Of a stretch of 64,000 bases of DNA, positions 49,866 through 61,439 are shown piece after piece. This stretch comes from Pogona vitticeps. Its lineage: Eukaryota > Chordata > Lepidosauria > Squamata > Agamidae. The notes beneath the pieces were generated by a model. It was not told the DNA's origin. It was given only the letters and a program-made list of their open reading frames with translations, and ran no database searches. Position 1 is the first letter of the stretch, and every line of letters begins with the position of its first letter. The position numbers and the translations under genes were made by a program. The DNA lies in NCBI RefSeq assembly GCF_051106095.1, contig NC_135793.1, positions 4,135,501 through 4,199,500 on the forward strand. The letters are read 5' to 3'.

Positions 49866-52800
49866 GTAAGCCTTCAGGCGGGAGGAGTAGGAGGAGGAAG
49901 AAGAGGGCCGGCTTCGTCCTTCGCTCTCTCTTTCTCTCCCTCAGGGGTGGACCAAGGGGGCCCGAAGGGAGGGATTGAGGGAGGGCGGGCGGGCGGCCTC
50001 CGTGCGGGGGTCTCCTGAGGGGAACCTGCGCTGGCCGGGGGCGGGAGGAGGGGGAGGAGGAGGGGGGTGCAAGGAGGGGGGAAACCTCCGAGCCCTGAGG
50101 GAAGTGGGGGTGCGGTGGGGGGATGGTTTGGGAGGGGGGGTGTCGCCTGGCCAGCGCGAGTGCGCCTGCGCGGCATTGCTGCCCGGCGAGGTCGCGGTCG
50201 GGGGGGGGTTCTTGGCAGGAGGGCGAGGCCCCCCCCGCCCCCTCAGGCCTGTCAGAATCCAGGTCCGGGGGGTTAAGCGTGGCAGTCGCGAATTTGCTCC
50301 CACGTAGCACGCCGGCTTATTTTTAATACGCGCCACATGGCTGCATCATACACTTCCTAGTATTAATGTTTGTTTATAACGTGTCTGATGACTGTGTAAT
50401 GGAGATATTCGTATTATCGTAGATGTAATGCATTATATAATACTAGTTTCCCCCCCTCGCCCCCCTCTATGGGGCACCGGTTAGGCCTCATCTTGAGTCC
50501 TGGGTCCCGTTCTAGACACCACACTTTAGGAAGGATGCCAACAAACTGGAACAAGTTCAGAGGGAGGGCGACGAGGAGGAGGAGGATCAGGGGGCCAGAA
50601 ACCTAGGAGGAAAGGCGAAAAGAAGCTGGGCATCTTTAGCCTTGAGAAAAGAAGACTTGAGGGGTGAGAGGATAGCATTTTTCAATTATTCGAAAGGCTG
50701 TCCTACAGAGGAGAGGCAAGATCTGTTCCCGATCCTCCCAGAGTGCAGGACACGCAACAATGGGCTCAAGCTACAGGAAGCTAGATTTCCCTTGAATTAT
50801 CGGGAAAAACTTCCTAACTGTTAGAGCAGTACAACAATGGAGCTCAGGAGGTGGCTGGTGCTCCAACATTGGAGGCATTAAAGAGAAAATTAAACAGCTG
50901 TCTGTCAGATCTCCTTCGATTTGGATTCCTGCCTTGAGCAGGGGGTCGGACCGATGGCCCTTCCAACTCCACGATTCTGTGAACTAAACAGCACTTCAGT
51001 TGGGGTTTTTCTGGTTCTATTTGAGGGGGTGCAGCTAATCACTAAAATATATGTATGTGCATTTGTAAGAGTAATTTACAAGAGAATAAGACAAGCTTCT
51101 GCTTAATTAATTGCTTAAATGCTTCACTCTTACAGTAACCCAGGTTTCTTGAGGGGAAGTGAGTGTATGGATACGCACACAAAAACACAGCAGCCTTCTC
51201 TCCCCTAAGGATTTCCTGCTGTTGTGTGGAATTACAGCTCTACCCTTCACACAGGCTATCCATGCACACTAGAGATAGTGCTCTCTAATTGTTAGATTGC
51301 ACACTCCGTCACAAATAATCTGTAGAGCTAATGATAAGGAATGATGGGAGATGATAGCAGAGGCTGAAAATTTGTCTACCTGGATGGATGTACATGGGTT
51401 TTTCCAACTGTCCCACCCATGTTAAGTAGGAAGCCATAGACTTGCATTTGCAAGAGCTGATCATAGAATCGTCGTAGGGTTGGAAGGGCCCTTGGAGGTC
51501 TTCTAGTCCAACCCCCTGCCCGAGGCAGAAAACCTCGTACCATCCCAAACCTCATACCATCATGGACAGATGGCTGTCCAATCTTTTCTTGAAAGCCTCC
51601 AGCGATGGGGCACCCCCAACATCGGGAGGCAAGCTGTTCCACTGTTTAATAGCTCTCACTGTCACGAAATTCCTCCTTATTTCCAGGTTGGATCTCCCTC
51701 TGAGGAGTTTCCCCCATTGGTTCTTGTCCTACCCTCAGGCACGATGGAGAATAAATTGATGCCCTCTTCCCTGTGGCAACCCTTCAGATATTGGAAGACT
51801 GCTATCGTATCTCCCCTCAGTCTTGTTTTGTTAAGCTAAACATACCTAGTTCTTTTAGTTTTTCATAGGATTTAGCCTCCAGTCCCCTTATCATCTTCCA
51901 GTGCTGTTAATGACAGGACATGTTGAAGGTCACTCATTCAGAGGTTTGCCATAGATTGACAGCACTTAACAGCAGCAGCCCATTTTTTTAACTTAGCAGC
52001 GATGGCAAGGTGAGTCACATAGAATGACAAATCAACACAAGGTCAATCAATGTACCTCAAGAGCTGGCCGGGAATTTGAGCCTAGGTTTTCCTACTCTAC
52101 CAACTGAACTGCACTGCTTTCTGTTATTGACTCATAGTACTATTAGCCACAGGTTTGTCTTGTTTTCTAAGAAAAACCTGGCTGGATTAGAGGAGTTTAT
52201 CAAATCCAGTGTTCACTTTCCAACCGTGGCTAACCAGGTAGCTGCAGAAAGCCCATAAGCAGGAAGCGAAATCAATAACACTCTACAATAAGCTTCTTTA
52301 TCAGATAATGGGCCGTTGGTGGGCATGCCATTGTTGTTTTGGTTGCTAATTGGCCTGTGCATGTAATTTATTGATTTTTTAAACAAAAAAACAGCAGTAG
52401 ACATCCTAAATCAAGGAACCAGTAACTCAAGTAGATGATATTATCAGTCCTGGGCTTTCTGTTTGTTCATAAGCTTCAGCAGGTCTTGGACGATACTAGT
52501 CCTTCATGCCAGACCTGCAAGAATGTCGAGAGGTTGATCAGCTGTCCGAGGTCATTTGCAGTGCTCCCTGAACCAAAGCTTTTGGACTGACTAACACTTA
52601 ATCTTTTTTTCACCTCTCCTTGAAGGAAGATGTAGATTCTTTTATGAAGCAGCCAGGAAATGAGACAGCAGATACAGTGCTGAAGAAATTGGATGAACAG
52701 TATCAGAAATATAAATTTATGGAGCTTAACCTAGCCCAGAAGAAAAGAAGGTGGGTGTTTGATGTCTGCAATGTTAATTTTAGAATATCACTCCCCAATT

Positions 52801-55800
52801 TACTGTTCAGTTTGGTCATTTGGTTGAATTTCAGAAAGTTTGTTTTTTACCTGTGATTGCCTCAGGTAACTTCATTCCTGCTTATCATAACAGCAGAGTC
52901 CTGTAGCAGTGTTTTTGTTTAATGGTCATTTTCCTAAAACTAAAACACCTAGTTTCTAGCACCTAGTGAGTCTCCGAGAGTCAGGATTATTGGTGAATGG
53001 TAATGGTCAATAAAGATGGATACTCTAGTATTTCAGACCCGATATTATTAGACTTGGTTCTCATCATTGTCCATGTCTGTCAGTTGTAACTGCAGTTGTG
53101 ATCCAGCACCAAGATACCCATGGTGGTGAAGAGCATAGAATGATGGACTAGGAGTCAGTATCCGTTAAGCCATGAATACTCGCCAGGACACTAGTGAAAG
53201 TCAAATATCCCACTTACCCTGAAGTCCCCTATTAGGTTTCCTATAAGTCAGTTATGACTTGATGACCCATAACACAAAACCCAACACCATTTGGGGACCC
53301 CAGTTTTCGTTTGCAATAGCATTCTGTTTTTTTCCAACCAAACATTGGGGGTTTCTGTTTGTTTTTCAGTTGATCTGCCTGTCAAGTTGCAATTCTGTTT
53401 TCCTATCACATTCCCCCCCCCCACCAGTGCTTCCACTAAAAATTAGCAAACAAGGACAGTTAAAATGAGGTAAAACTAAAACTGGATGAAACCAAATTGA
53501 GCAATAACACTGCTAAAAATTGCATAATCAGAACCCTCACAGTAAATATCAAATAGTTTTAGAAGTTTGAACTAGTGTGTCTTCATGGTATTCCTAAAGT
53601 AATTCATTACAGCTCTGAGAGGAGTGCATTCTCCAGTCTAGAAGCAACACAGGAGAAAGCCCTTCCTTCATATTTTGCTGTGTAGTTCTATCTCTGTTGG
53701 TTATGGGATTCTTAGGAAAACCTCTCAGGAAGATCTTAATGCCTGCAAAGAAAGATGCATGGCAAGACAAGCAGTCCCTTATATAGCCAGTCCCCTAACC
53801 ATTTAGAGCCCCAAATGTTAAAACCAAGACTTCAAATTGGGCCCAGAATAATGTGATCTTGATACTCTGCGCCAGTCAACAGTTGAGCCACTGTAGGTTG
53901 CTGAACTCCCAGACCCTTTTCAAGGCTAGCCTTATATAGAGTGCATTGCACAGTGGAGGCGGGACATAACGGAGCCAGCTGGGGTCCACTCAGAAAAGGG
54001 CCTAGAGGGTACAACGAGCAGCACTGCACAAAGTACTTCTTGCCACTGCCACCTATTCATTAGAGGAGATTACTACTGAATAATGTAACGGAGCTAGAGT
54101 TGAATGGATTTAGCTGTGTGGATGGTGCCCGGAATGCCTTTAGAACCTGTGCCAGAGTTCGCCCAGATCTTTTGCATTCTGCATCTTTTGTTGCAATGTT
54201 ATTTCAACATGATCCCAAATGCTTACGGTGGAATTAGAGCACAAAAGCAAAGTGCAAGCTTTTACATGTCACAAGAATGTTCCTCTATTCTATTTAAAAT
54301 ACAAAGAATCCTTTTAAGAATCCCAGTATCAACCCAGAATTCCTACCTGTTATCAAATCCAAATGCCCAGCTCTTCAAAACCACCCCGCCTTCAGTAAGA
54401 ACACCTTAGCCTTACTCACATTATTCTTCACTGTTGTGAGCTTACACTATCAGATGATTTGCAAATGACCTCTGACTTAGAACAGTTATTTGTACAGTGG
54501 GATTAGCTGTGATAACTACACAAAACATTTTCCTTTTTGAGGTAGAGTGCCCTCTACTAGCCACTACTTGGAAACAGGGTGATTTAATTGTTAGACAGGT
54601 CTGAGATCTTGGTTCAGATTAAAGTCGGGGGGATTCCTGGAGGCATCTAGTCAACCACTGCTGGGAACACACTCATTACAGTACATCTACAGTGGGAACT
54701 GAACCTCTAGAGGTTTTTTGAAGTGTAGCTATCATGACTTCAAAGCACTATAGCTAACATTGAAGGATTACAGGAGAGGCAGTCCAGCAATGTTACTTTA
54801 TTGTTTGAGCTGTTAAAAATATCTCTGGCTGAAAAATTTGAAAATGATTGTGGCTGGGCCATCAACAAGCCCCAGAAGGAGCAATTGCTGTTTAAGAGGT
54901 TTTTTTTAAAGCTAATGGATGGCAAGGATTCTTCCCAAATCCAGTTTCTCTTCCTTGTGGTAGTAATATAAAAAAGAGGTTCCTCATGATTCCTAGACGA
55001 CTGTAGTCCACATGAGAGAAGGTATGATGTCTGAAAAGAAGCTGCAGCGATATCTTTGTTTAAATTTGAAAAATTGGAAATCCTCTTAATATGCTAGACG
55101 GAAGGCTTTATTCACAAATATTAAGCAGGCTAGGTAATGTTGTTGTCAAAGTATAACTTTATATCTGTGTTTTATTCACAGGTTAAAAAATCAAATTCCT
55201 GAAATTAAGCAGACATTAGAAATCTTAAAACACATGCAAAAGAAAAAGGTAAATAATTTTGGCTCTTGGTATTATGGATTTATAAACTTATTTGTCAAAG
55301 ATGCATGAGAATGGTTGGATATAATACCCAATCTAATTTTGTAGAATAAAATTGCTCTGTGAAGAATAACTAATTCTCATACCTGTAAGTCAGCTTTCTT
55401 TGACTTGGCATCTTCCAGGAGTGTTGGGCTACAACATCCATCATCTGCAGCCAACATGGGCAGTCTTGGCTGGCATAAAGGCAGTTGTCATTCAAAGCAC
55501 TTGCTTAGAGAAGTGTACTCCGAGCTGTATGTTAGTAAATGAGTACCATGTTATCAGTTGATCTGTTAATTTTGCTTCTTTGTTTTTATTTTACTTTATT
55601 TTTTGGTAGTCATTACCAGTATAGTATTGGTAACTTCATATCTCATTGCTGTATCTGTTTTGACTTCCTTTCTTTCCCTTTTAAAGGAATCTACAAATGT
55701 AATGGAAACCAGATTTTTATTGGCAGATAATCTCTATTGTAAAGCTTCAGTTCCTCCTACAGATAAAGTTTGTCTGTGGTTGGGGGTAAGTAATTGTTGA

Positions 55801-58491
55801 GTAAATATACCATGTTCTAGAACAGAAAGGATTTGAATATTGAAAAAGTCACTCTTCAGAGCAGATTTTGAAAAGCCAAACCTTGAATGGGGTCCTCCAA
55901 GCAGTGGCTTGTTTGGAGAATCAAAAATGAGTCTTGAACTCTGTCTTCCTTCTCCACCCACATGCATGCTTAAGTTTCCTGTGCAATGGTGACTCCCATG
56001 TTTGCCTCCCAAACCAGCAATGGGATCTGCTTCCAAAGAGGGTTCTCTTGCTCGAGAAGAGCATTGCAGCTTATGGTTTACCAGTTTGTATGCTATGGCA
56101 ACCAATGGTAAATTGCAGGTGGGAGATATGGCCTGTGAGTACAAGCCAGATCTTCCTCTGGCTTGATCCATCAGGCCATGCACTGGTAGATTTTCTGAAT
56201 GGGCCCATTGTGTTGGTGGATTAAAAACATGGCGTAATGCTTTAGGAGTTGTTGCTTTACACAGTTATGCATGCTCCTGTGCAATTTGTGGTGTTCACTG
56301 AGCAAAGGAAAGGTATTGTGAACACATACTATGAATCATGAAGAAGTACAGAAGGAGTACAGAAAACATCCAGATGAACCTATAACAGGGATCTATGCTG
56401 CCCCTACGGCTGCATTTTGAGAAGATGCTCAGTGTACAGCTATTTCTGTTGTGTAAATGTCTTCCCACTGTTGTAAAATTAGTGTTCTGGAAAGAACAAT
56501 ATTGAGGCCAGTTATCAGAATCAAAAAGGAGGGCTAGGTTTGCAGACAGCATCAATATTCTGTTACTTGCAATATTGAAAATGGAAAAAGATGGTTTTAG
56601 GAAATATCAAAATAATTTATCTGGATGAGCAGCAACATCACAAGAGAAGCTTAGTGGCAAAAAGTGTAAAATGATGCATATTGAGACAGTACAATCCCAG
56701 CCTCCTATATAAGCTGCCAGGGTCTGAATAGGCTGCTGAAGGGGTTGCATTTAGGCATGTGTATATATGTACACACTGGTAAACTGTGAAAAGGGATGGA
56801 GAGTCCAGGGTCAGCATTGAAAGTTTATTCAGTTTAAGTTTTACTTTTAGGCCAACGTAATGCTGGAATATGATATCGATGAAGCCCAGGCTTTGCTAGA
56901 AAAAAATCTCTCCACGGCCACAAGAAACCTTGAGTCGCTAGAGGAAGATCTGGATTTTCTTAGGGATCAGTTCACAACTACAGAAGTCAGTATCCTTTTA
57001 GTGGTTCATTTGCCTGGGCTCTGGCTGTGTCTCTTTGTTTTTCTGTGCTTTGCTGAAACATTCGGAGATGGGGAGAGAAAATTCCTCTCAAAAGGTAAAA
57101 ATATTTCTACCCAGCTTCTTGGCTAAGATGGGCTCCTGGGGTTCCTCGTGATTTAAATCTTCATAGAAGTCCAGTATAGTATAATCAGTGATGTGTTGAT
57201 GTAGCTCCTTTCTGCCACTGTCACGTGGTGGCACAGTAAACTCTTAGGTCTTTTCCCTTCTAGGAAACAAGGTGAAAGGAAACGACAGAGAGATAGATAT
57301 ATGTTTCATTATGATTTCAGTGGGAAGGTTTCCCCAGAGGATTTCCAAATGTCTCATATGTATTGGGTTCTTTGACACACTTATAAACAACTCCATCCAG
57401 CTTTTGTTCCTTATGTGCATAGGCTTGCTGCTCTTTTGTGTTTGTGCTGCTTTTTGAAAGAATTAACCGTTTCCCCTGGAAAAATGAGAGCTGGATAATC
57501 CTTATCCCTAACCACAAAAGCCCTTATGTGCCCGCCTGTCAGTTGAACACGGCCACCGATCTGCATTCGTAACTCAGAAATCTTTCTTCAAAAATTTGGA
57601 GTATCAAACAGCAAGAGAGTAGTGCTTGAAAGGAAATTACCAAACAAGAAATCCTATGTGGGTTTTACTAAGATAGAAGCAAAGATGTTGTCTACAGCTG
57701 TAGAAAATGACCTTATCCAAGCAGGTACTGCTTTTTTCCCTCTTTGCAAGCCTGTTCTCTGAAAATGTGGCTAGGTAAGGCTATACAGATGGATAGGAGC
57801 TATATATGAAGCCATTTCTTGAGCTTTAAAGTGACAGTTGCAATTTTCCTCTTATATTTCTGTTCTGTTTTTCATTGGCACCAAGCTGAAAGAAGTTTAC
57901 ACCAGGACTGTAAAATAATACAGCAACTCAGTAAAAATGCTCTGTTCATATCGAAGTGTTCCTAAAAGTTCATTACTGGCAGGAAAGCCGAGGTAAAAAT
58001 ATCTTTTAAAAATAACGCTCCCAGCATGTACCAGCATTGAGGAAAGGCTATGGACACAGCCAGCTTTCAAAACCCAAAATTCTATTTGAGAAAAACTACT
58101 CATGTCAGGACAGTTATACAGCTGTTTCTCCCTTCTAGCTTGTGGGTGAATTGCTTGTTGATAGTTTCAGAAGGTTAATAAAGGGCTTCATTCTCAAAGT
58201 TCCCACGTTGATGAAACTGTAGCGCTTGGTTTTGGTTTTCTGCCCACATTGCATCACCTTGCTTGCTATCCTGTGCATTTCAAACGCACCGTGTAAAAAA
58301 CAATTGTGTATTAAGGGATCAAACTGCCTGTGTTAACTCTGTAAAGCAGACCATAATGAAGTGGCAGGAACTGCTGTTTTCATGGTGGTGTCGCAAACAA
58401 TTCCTTAACGGCATTTCCAGATATGGCTAGAGTTTATAACTGGGATGTAAAGCGACGGAACAAGGACGACCCTTTGAAAAGCAAAGCATAG
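49749..58491 (+). CDS. VBP1: VBP1, prefoldin subunit 3 (von Hippel-Lindau binding protein 1), 6 exons, 205 aa
   Basis: This is an alpha-class subunit of the cytosolic hexameric prefoldin, which captures nascent actin and tubulin with its coiled-coil tentacles and passes them to CCT/TRiC. It is also known as a partner of the VHL protein. Seen: exons 49749-49865, 52626-52750, 55182-55248, 55687-55785, 56851-56989 and 58421-58491, together 618 nt in one frame, all GT-AG. Two long helices (about residues 45-105 and 150-195) flank the conserved [20 protein letters not shown] centre, the usual prefoldin-alpha order. The first 38 residues are Gly/Ala-rich and longer than in human VBP1 (197 aa, from memory); from [20 protein letters not shown] onward the match is nearly complete. 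The start is set by the YY1-embedded ATG just upstream of the conserved segment. Confidence 0.96.
50470..50985 (+). mobile_element. CR1 LINE 3' end (sense)
   Basis: GGCCTCATCTTGAGTCC, CAACAAACTGGAACAAGTTC and the terminal CCCTTCCAACTCCACGATTC are standard CR1 C-terminal and 3' sequence, about 515 bp, 5'-truncated. Confidence 0.85.
51460..51901 (-). mobile_element. CR1 LINE 3' end (antisense)
   Basis: The + strand begins ATCATAGAATCGTCGTAGGG and TTGGAAGGGCCCTTGGAGG, the reverse complement of the CR1 terminus, and continues through the usual CTTGAAAGCCTCCAGCGATG block. About 440 bp. Confidence 0.88.
52626..52750 (+). CDS. VBP1: VBP1 exon 2 (E40-R80, start of R81)
   Basis: It encodes [20 protein letters not shown], then [21 protein letters not shown]. 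First coiled-coil helix. Acceptor TTGAAG; donor AAGAAG|GTGGGT. Confidence 0.96.
53121..53280 (+). repeat. tRNA-derived squamate SINE (worn)
   Basis: GGTGAAGAGCATAGAATGATGG at the head; tail ATAAGTCAGTTATGACTTGATG, then ACCCATAACAC. Relative of 6161-6345. Confidence 0.5.
53590..54010 (-). repeat. CR1/L2-like LINE, internal/3' portion (antisense)
   Basis: The + strand reads through GAGAGGAGTGCATTCTCCAG, ATTTAGAGCCCCAAATGTTAAAACCAAGAC, TTCAAATTGGGCCC and GCGCCAGTCAACAG, a block typical of squamate L2/CR1 copies. It extends upstream of the end seen at 20213-20475. Confidence 0.5.
55182..55248 (+). CDS. VBP1: VBP1 exon 3 (R81-K103)
   Basis: It encodes [22 protein letters not shown]. End of the first coiled-coil arm. 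Acceptor TTCACAG; donor AAAAAG|GTAAAT. Confidence 0.96.
55395..55480. repeat. Fragment of a hAT-like short element
   Basis: TTGGGCTACAACATCCATCATCTGCAGCCAACATGG matches the 'ctacaactcccatcat' core common to short hAT-type elements of reptiles. No termini seen. Confidence 0.35.
55687..55785 (+). CDS. VBP1: VBP1 exon 4 (E104-G136)
   Basis: It encodes [20 protein letters not shown], then [13 protein letters not shown], the beta-hairpin centre through which prefoldin subunits assemble. Donor GGG|GTAAGT, phase 0. Confidence 0.96.
56851..56989 (+). CDS. VBP1: VBP1 exon 5 (A137-V182)
   Basis: It encodes [20 protein letters not shown], then [26 protein letters not shown]. Second coiled-coil helix. 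The donor is GTCA|GTATCC, weaker than the others; the alternative downstream reading has no family match, and joining at this site restores N183-M184. Confidence 0.93.
56990..58420 (+). other. VBP1 intron 5
   Basis: 1.4 kb without a named repeat. An AATAAA at 58177-58182 lies upstream of the last coding exon, so its use would truncate the mRNA. Confidence 0.75.
58421..58491 (+). CDS. VBP1: VBP1 exon 6 (N183-A205, stop)
   Basis: It encodes [22 protein letters not shown] then TAG. The family terminus is conserved. Acceptor CATTTCCAG. Confidence 0.96.
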
Positions 58492-59515
58492 TTCAGGCAG
58501 TTTTAAAAAGCAGTTTCAATTTCCAAAGTATTTTCTTATTTTTTAAAATGGTCCCCTGGTTCCGCCTTCAAAGGACTATGTTTAATTTAACCACTTCAGT
58601 CAATTACATAACAAACAAAAAACCCTCCCTAAAATGATTGTGAGCCTCACTTTATTTATTTACAAGCCTTTATTGGGTTCTGTGCATGCTTTGTGAAGTC
58701 ACCATGGGTTGGGAAACGAGCTGTGGAGGATGTGGTTTTGTTGGCCTCATAGCAAAGGGTTTGTCTAACTAAGCAACATGCGTTACGGACTTTTAAGTCT
58801 CGGACATTTTGGCAGGCCACTGTGCTTTGTTAAAGGATTCACTTGTATGTTTGATGGGGGAGGCCAAAAAAATCTCAACAGGGAGAGATACGGTAGCACT
58901 AAGGGGAATATAGTTCATTGCAGTCACTCCTCTAGAAGCGTTCTCCATTGAGTTCTGTTCTGAACCATGACTGGTGTAGGCACTTCGCATTCACCCACAT
59001 GCTTAAGAGCTGGCAAGATTAAATCATTGAATAAACAGCACAACCTGTTAATGTGGCCATGCTCAGTTCTGTCTTTCTGTAAAAACTCTGCTCACTCATC
59101 TAAGTTCCTAAAAATGGGGGCGTCCAGAAACTTAACAGCCTGCTGTACTCAACCATCGTGCTCGCCATCCTTTCTGTCTCGTTCCGGTGTCTTCTTGATT
59201 GCAGAGAGACTTGGTGAAACCTGCATTTAAATGTGGATGGTGTGTGAGAGAGCCTTGGCATCGGTTGTTATCAGGCGGAGCATCGTTCCCATGTTGCTTG
59301 TTATTTCGCTTTGCAAAAGGGTTGCCTTGACACTTCCTCCTTCCTTTGAAACCACCGTGCAACACCTGAGGGTCACAAGAGCAGCATAGCCGGCAATGCA
59401 GGTTTCCTTTCCGAAACGAATGTTTGTTGTGTTCTAGTCTCATGTAATAAACAACACCTGTAAAGTTTTTTGTACTTTTATTTCGTTATATTAAAGATGG
59501 TGAAACTTAAAACAT
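58492..59515 (+). other. VBP1: VBP1 3' UTR (extent inferred)
   Basis: About 1 kb of unique sequence to the poly(A) signals at 59446-59451 (AATAAA) and 59490-59495 (ATTAAA). Confidence 0.65.
59446..59495 (+). terminator. VBP1: VBP1 poly(A) signals
   Basis: AATAAA at 59446 and ATTAAA at 59490, with T/GT-rich sequence between and after. Either could serve. Confidence 0.6.
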
Positions 59516-59519
59516 TCCT

Positions 59520-60720
59520 GGCAGATACCTCTTGTGCCTGGTTCTTTTCAGCATGAGGGCACCTAAACTTCTAAAATGTTGCTCCCTAAGGCTTTTAGAG
59601 GTGGGACAACAGGTTTGAAAATTTTTAATGTGCTCGAAGGTGGGGATTGGTGCCAGTCTTATAGATCACACAACCCAGTTCTGCTTAGGCTTCTTAAACA
59701 GGAGTTTTCCACATGCGGCACAGCAAACCTCCAGAGAGTTTCGGAAGCAGTTTGTGAAATGCTGTAGGGTGAACGTTTAGATAAAAGGCATCGTGCTGAG
59801 TGTATGTTTAGCTTTGGGTCCAGCTACTGTATAATGTGGCTTCCATCCATTTGTTCTCCTTTATTTCAGAGAAACATCCTCCTATTTCACTGTTCATTCA
59901 TGAAAAATATTCATTTACCACTTTTCTGCTCCAAAGGGATATGCACAAAGCATTATTTTAAAACGGGTCAAAAACAGTTGTGAAGGTCATTTAAAAAATG
60001 TCTTACAGGGCTTTTGAAATTCTTCATAATGTTGCCTGCCCACTGCAAGCCGAAAAGGATTGGAGTCATATAACAAAGGGTGTGGAAATCCACAATCAAG
60101 ATCTTCCTAATCAGTAGCTTCTGGTGAATATTTGCCATCTTAAGCTAACCCAAGAAGTAAGTCCAGAGAATGAAATGTTGCAGACCTTAAAGCTGTCATG
60201 CCTCTCTCTCCCTTCTCAGCCGCTGTGCTTGCCGAGACCCATGGGTGACATGAGCCAGGCATGTGGGAGCAACATCCACAGTGTTTTTGGTGGTGGCGTC
60301 TTTTCCTTTGGTCTGTTTTGATGGGCTTACGTACCGTAGCCATTGCTCTCTCGTCACTTGACTGATCCTAAACATGTTAGACATTTCCTACGAAGCTAAC
60401 AGTATCAGGCTATGTCATTATGGGAAATTAGACAGCCGTTCCTTTTTTGTATTTGCCATGAAAGCAGCTCAGGAACAACTCAGACACACACACACTGAAA
60501 ACCTTCTTAAAAGGAAGACCAAGAACCTGCTGGTTCCCTTGTTCCAGCCACAGTCCAGGCCTTCTGGGTGCTTGTTGTTTAGTCATTAAGTTGTGTCCGA
60601 CTCTTTGTGACCCCATGGGTGCTGGTGCCAGCCAAAAGATGTCTGTTTGCTAAGAAACCTCTGGCTTTTGAAAAGTACAGAGATGGGAAACATTTGTTTA
60701 TTTTGGATTATAATTCTTAG
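59520..60720. other. Intergenic, no gene recognised
   Basis: No domain-bearing frame. A short GTCATTAAGTTGTGTCCGACTC, then TTTGTGACCCCATGGG (60582-60619), is the terminal fragment of a BovB- or Bov-tA-like tail on the - strand (revcomp GAGTCGGACACAACTTAATG). Confidence 0.5.
60578..60622 (-). repeat. Short BovB 3'-terminal fragment
   Basis: On the - strand CCCATGGGGTCACAAAGAGTC GGACACAACTTAATGAC parallels the end of the BovB copy at 43430-43470 (CCATGGGGTCACGAAGAGTC, GGACACGACTAAACGAC). Only about 45 bp of the 3' end remains, a dead-on-arrival insertion. Confidence 0.75.
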
Positions 60721-60722
60721 TA

Positions 60723-61143
60723 CAGTGGTGCCTCGCGTAACAAGCGCACTGTTTAATGACGAATTTGCATAGTGACATGTTTTTTGCGATCGCTAATGCG
60801 ATCGCATTGCGATGATCTAAATGGCCGAAAATCACATTGCGTTTTGCTTACCGATCTTCGCATTGCTATGTTTTTTTAAACAGCTGATCGGCGGTTCCAA
60901 AATGGCCACCGGGTGCACAAAATGGCCGCCCGCAGCATTTTCGCGCGCTGCCCTCGCTTACTGAGGCGGCGAAAATGGCGGCACTATGGAGGATCTTCGC
61001 TCAATGTTGAGTTTTCCCCCCATAGGAACGCATTAAACGGCGTTTAATGCATTCCTATGGGGTTTTTCTTTCTGTTTAGCGACGATTCCAGATAGCGACG
61101 TTAATCCTGGAATGGATTAACGTCGCTATGCGGGGCACCACTG
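60723..61143. mobile_element. CAGTGGTGCC-family palindromic MITE (copy D, complete)
   Basis: The ends CAGTGGTGCCTCGCGTAAC and CTATGCGGGGCACCACTG sit between TA dinucleotides (60721-60722, 61144-61145), 421 bp. Inner arms CGCATTAAACGG and CGTTTAATGCATTCCTATGGGG pair. It is CpG-rich, with little decay at its termini, probably the youngest copy here. Confidence 0.82.
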
Positions 61144-61206
61144 TATATGCGGGCCACTGTGTCAACGCAGACACTAGCTAGGATATTAAATTTGCCAAGC
61201 GTTGGC

Positions 61207-61437
61207 CCTATTTAATAATAATAATTGTGCACTGTCATGTCAGTTATGACTTACGGTGACCCTTTCCAGTTTTCTAGGCAGAGAATACACAGAAGTGGTT
61301 TATCCTTTCCTTCTTCTACGGGTATTGTGGGTCTGTGCAGCTTTGTCCAAGGTTAGCTCCTCTGGGAGGCACGGGAGAATTGAATCTCCAAACTCTGACT
61401 TTACAGTCAAGAGACTTAAACCACTGAGCTGTCCACA
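61207..61437 (-). repeat. tRNA-derived squamate SINE (antisense)
   Basis: On the - strand: GTGGACAGCTCAGTGGTTTAAG (A box), AGAGTTTGGAGATTCAATTC (B-box region), and tail GGGTCACCGTAAGTCATAACTG, then ACATGACAGTGCAC. Same family as 41296-41538. Confidence 0.65.
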
Positions 61438-61439
61438 GT

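Larger units (their letters stand above)
49866..52625 (+). other. VBP1 intron 1
   Basis: The first 420 bp belong to the CpG island. Then two CR1 3' ends in opposite orientation (50470-50985 +, 51460-51901 -). I see nothing named in 51905-52620. Confidence 0.8.

Noticed and set aside
58177-58182. AATAAA as VBP1 terminator
   Set aside because: It lies in intron 5, before the last coding exon; signals at 59446 and 59490 fit better.
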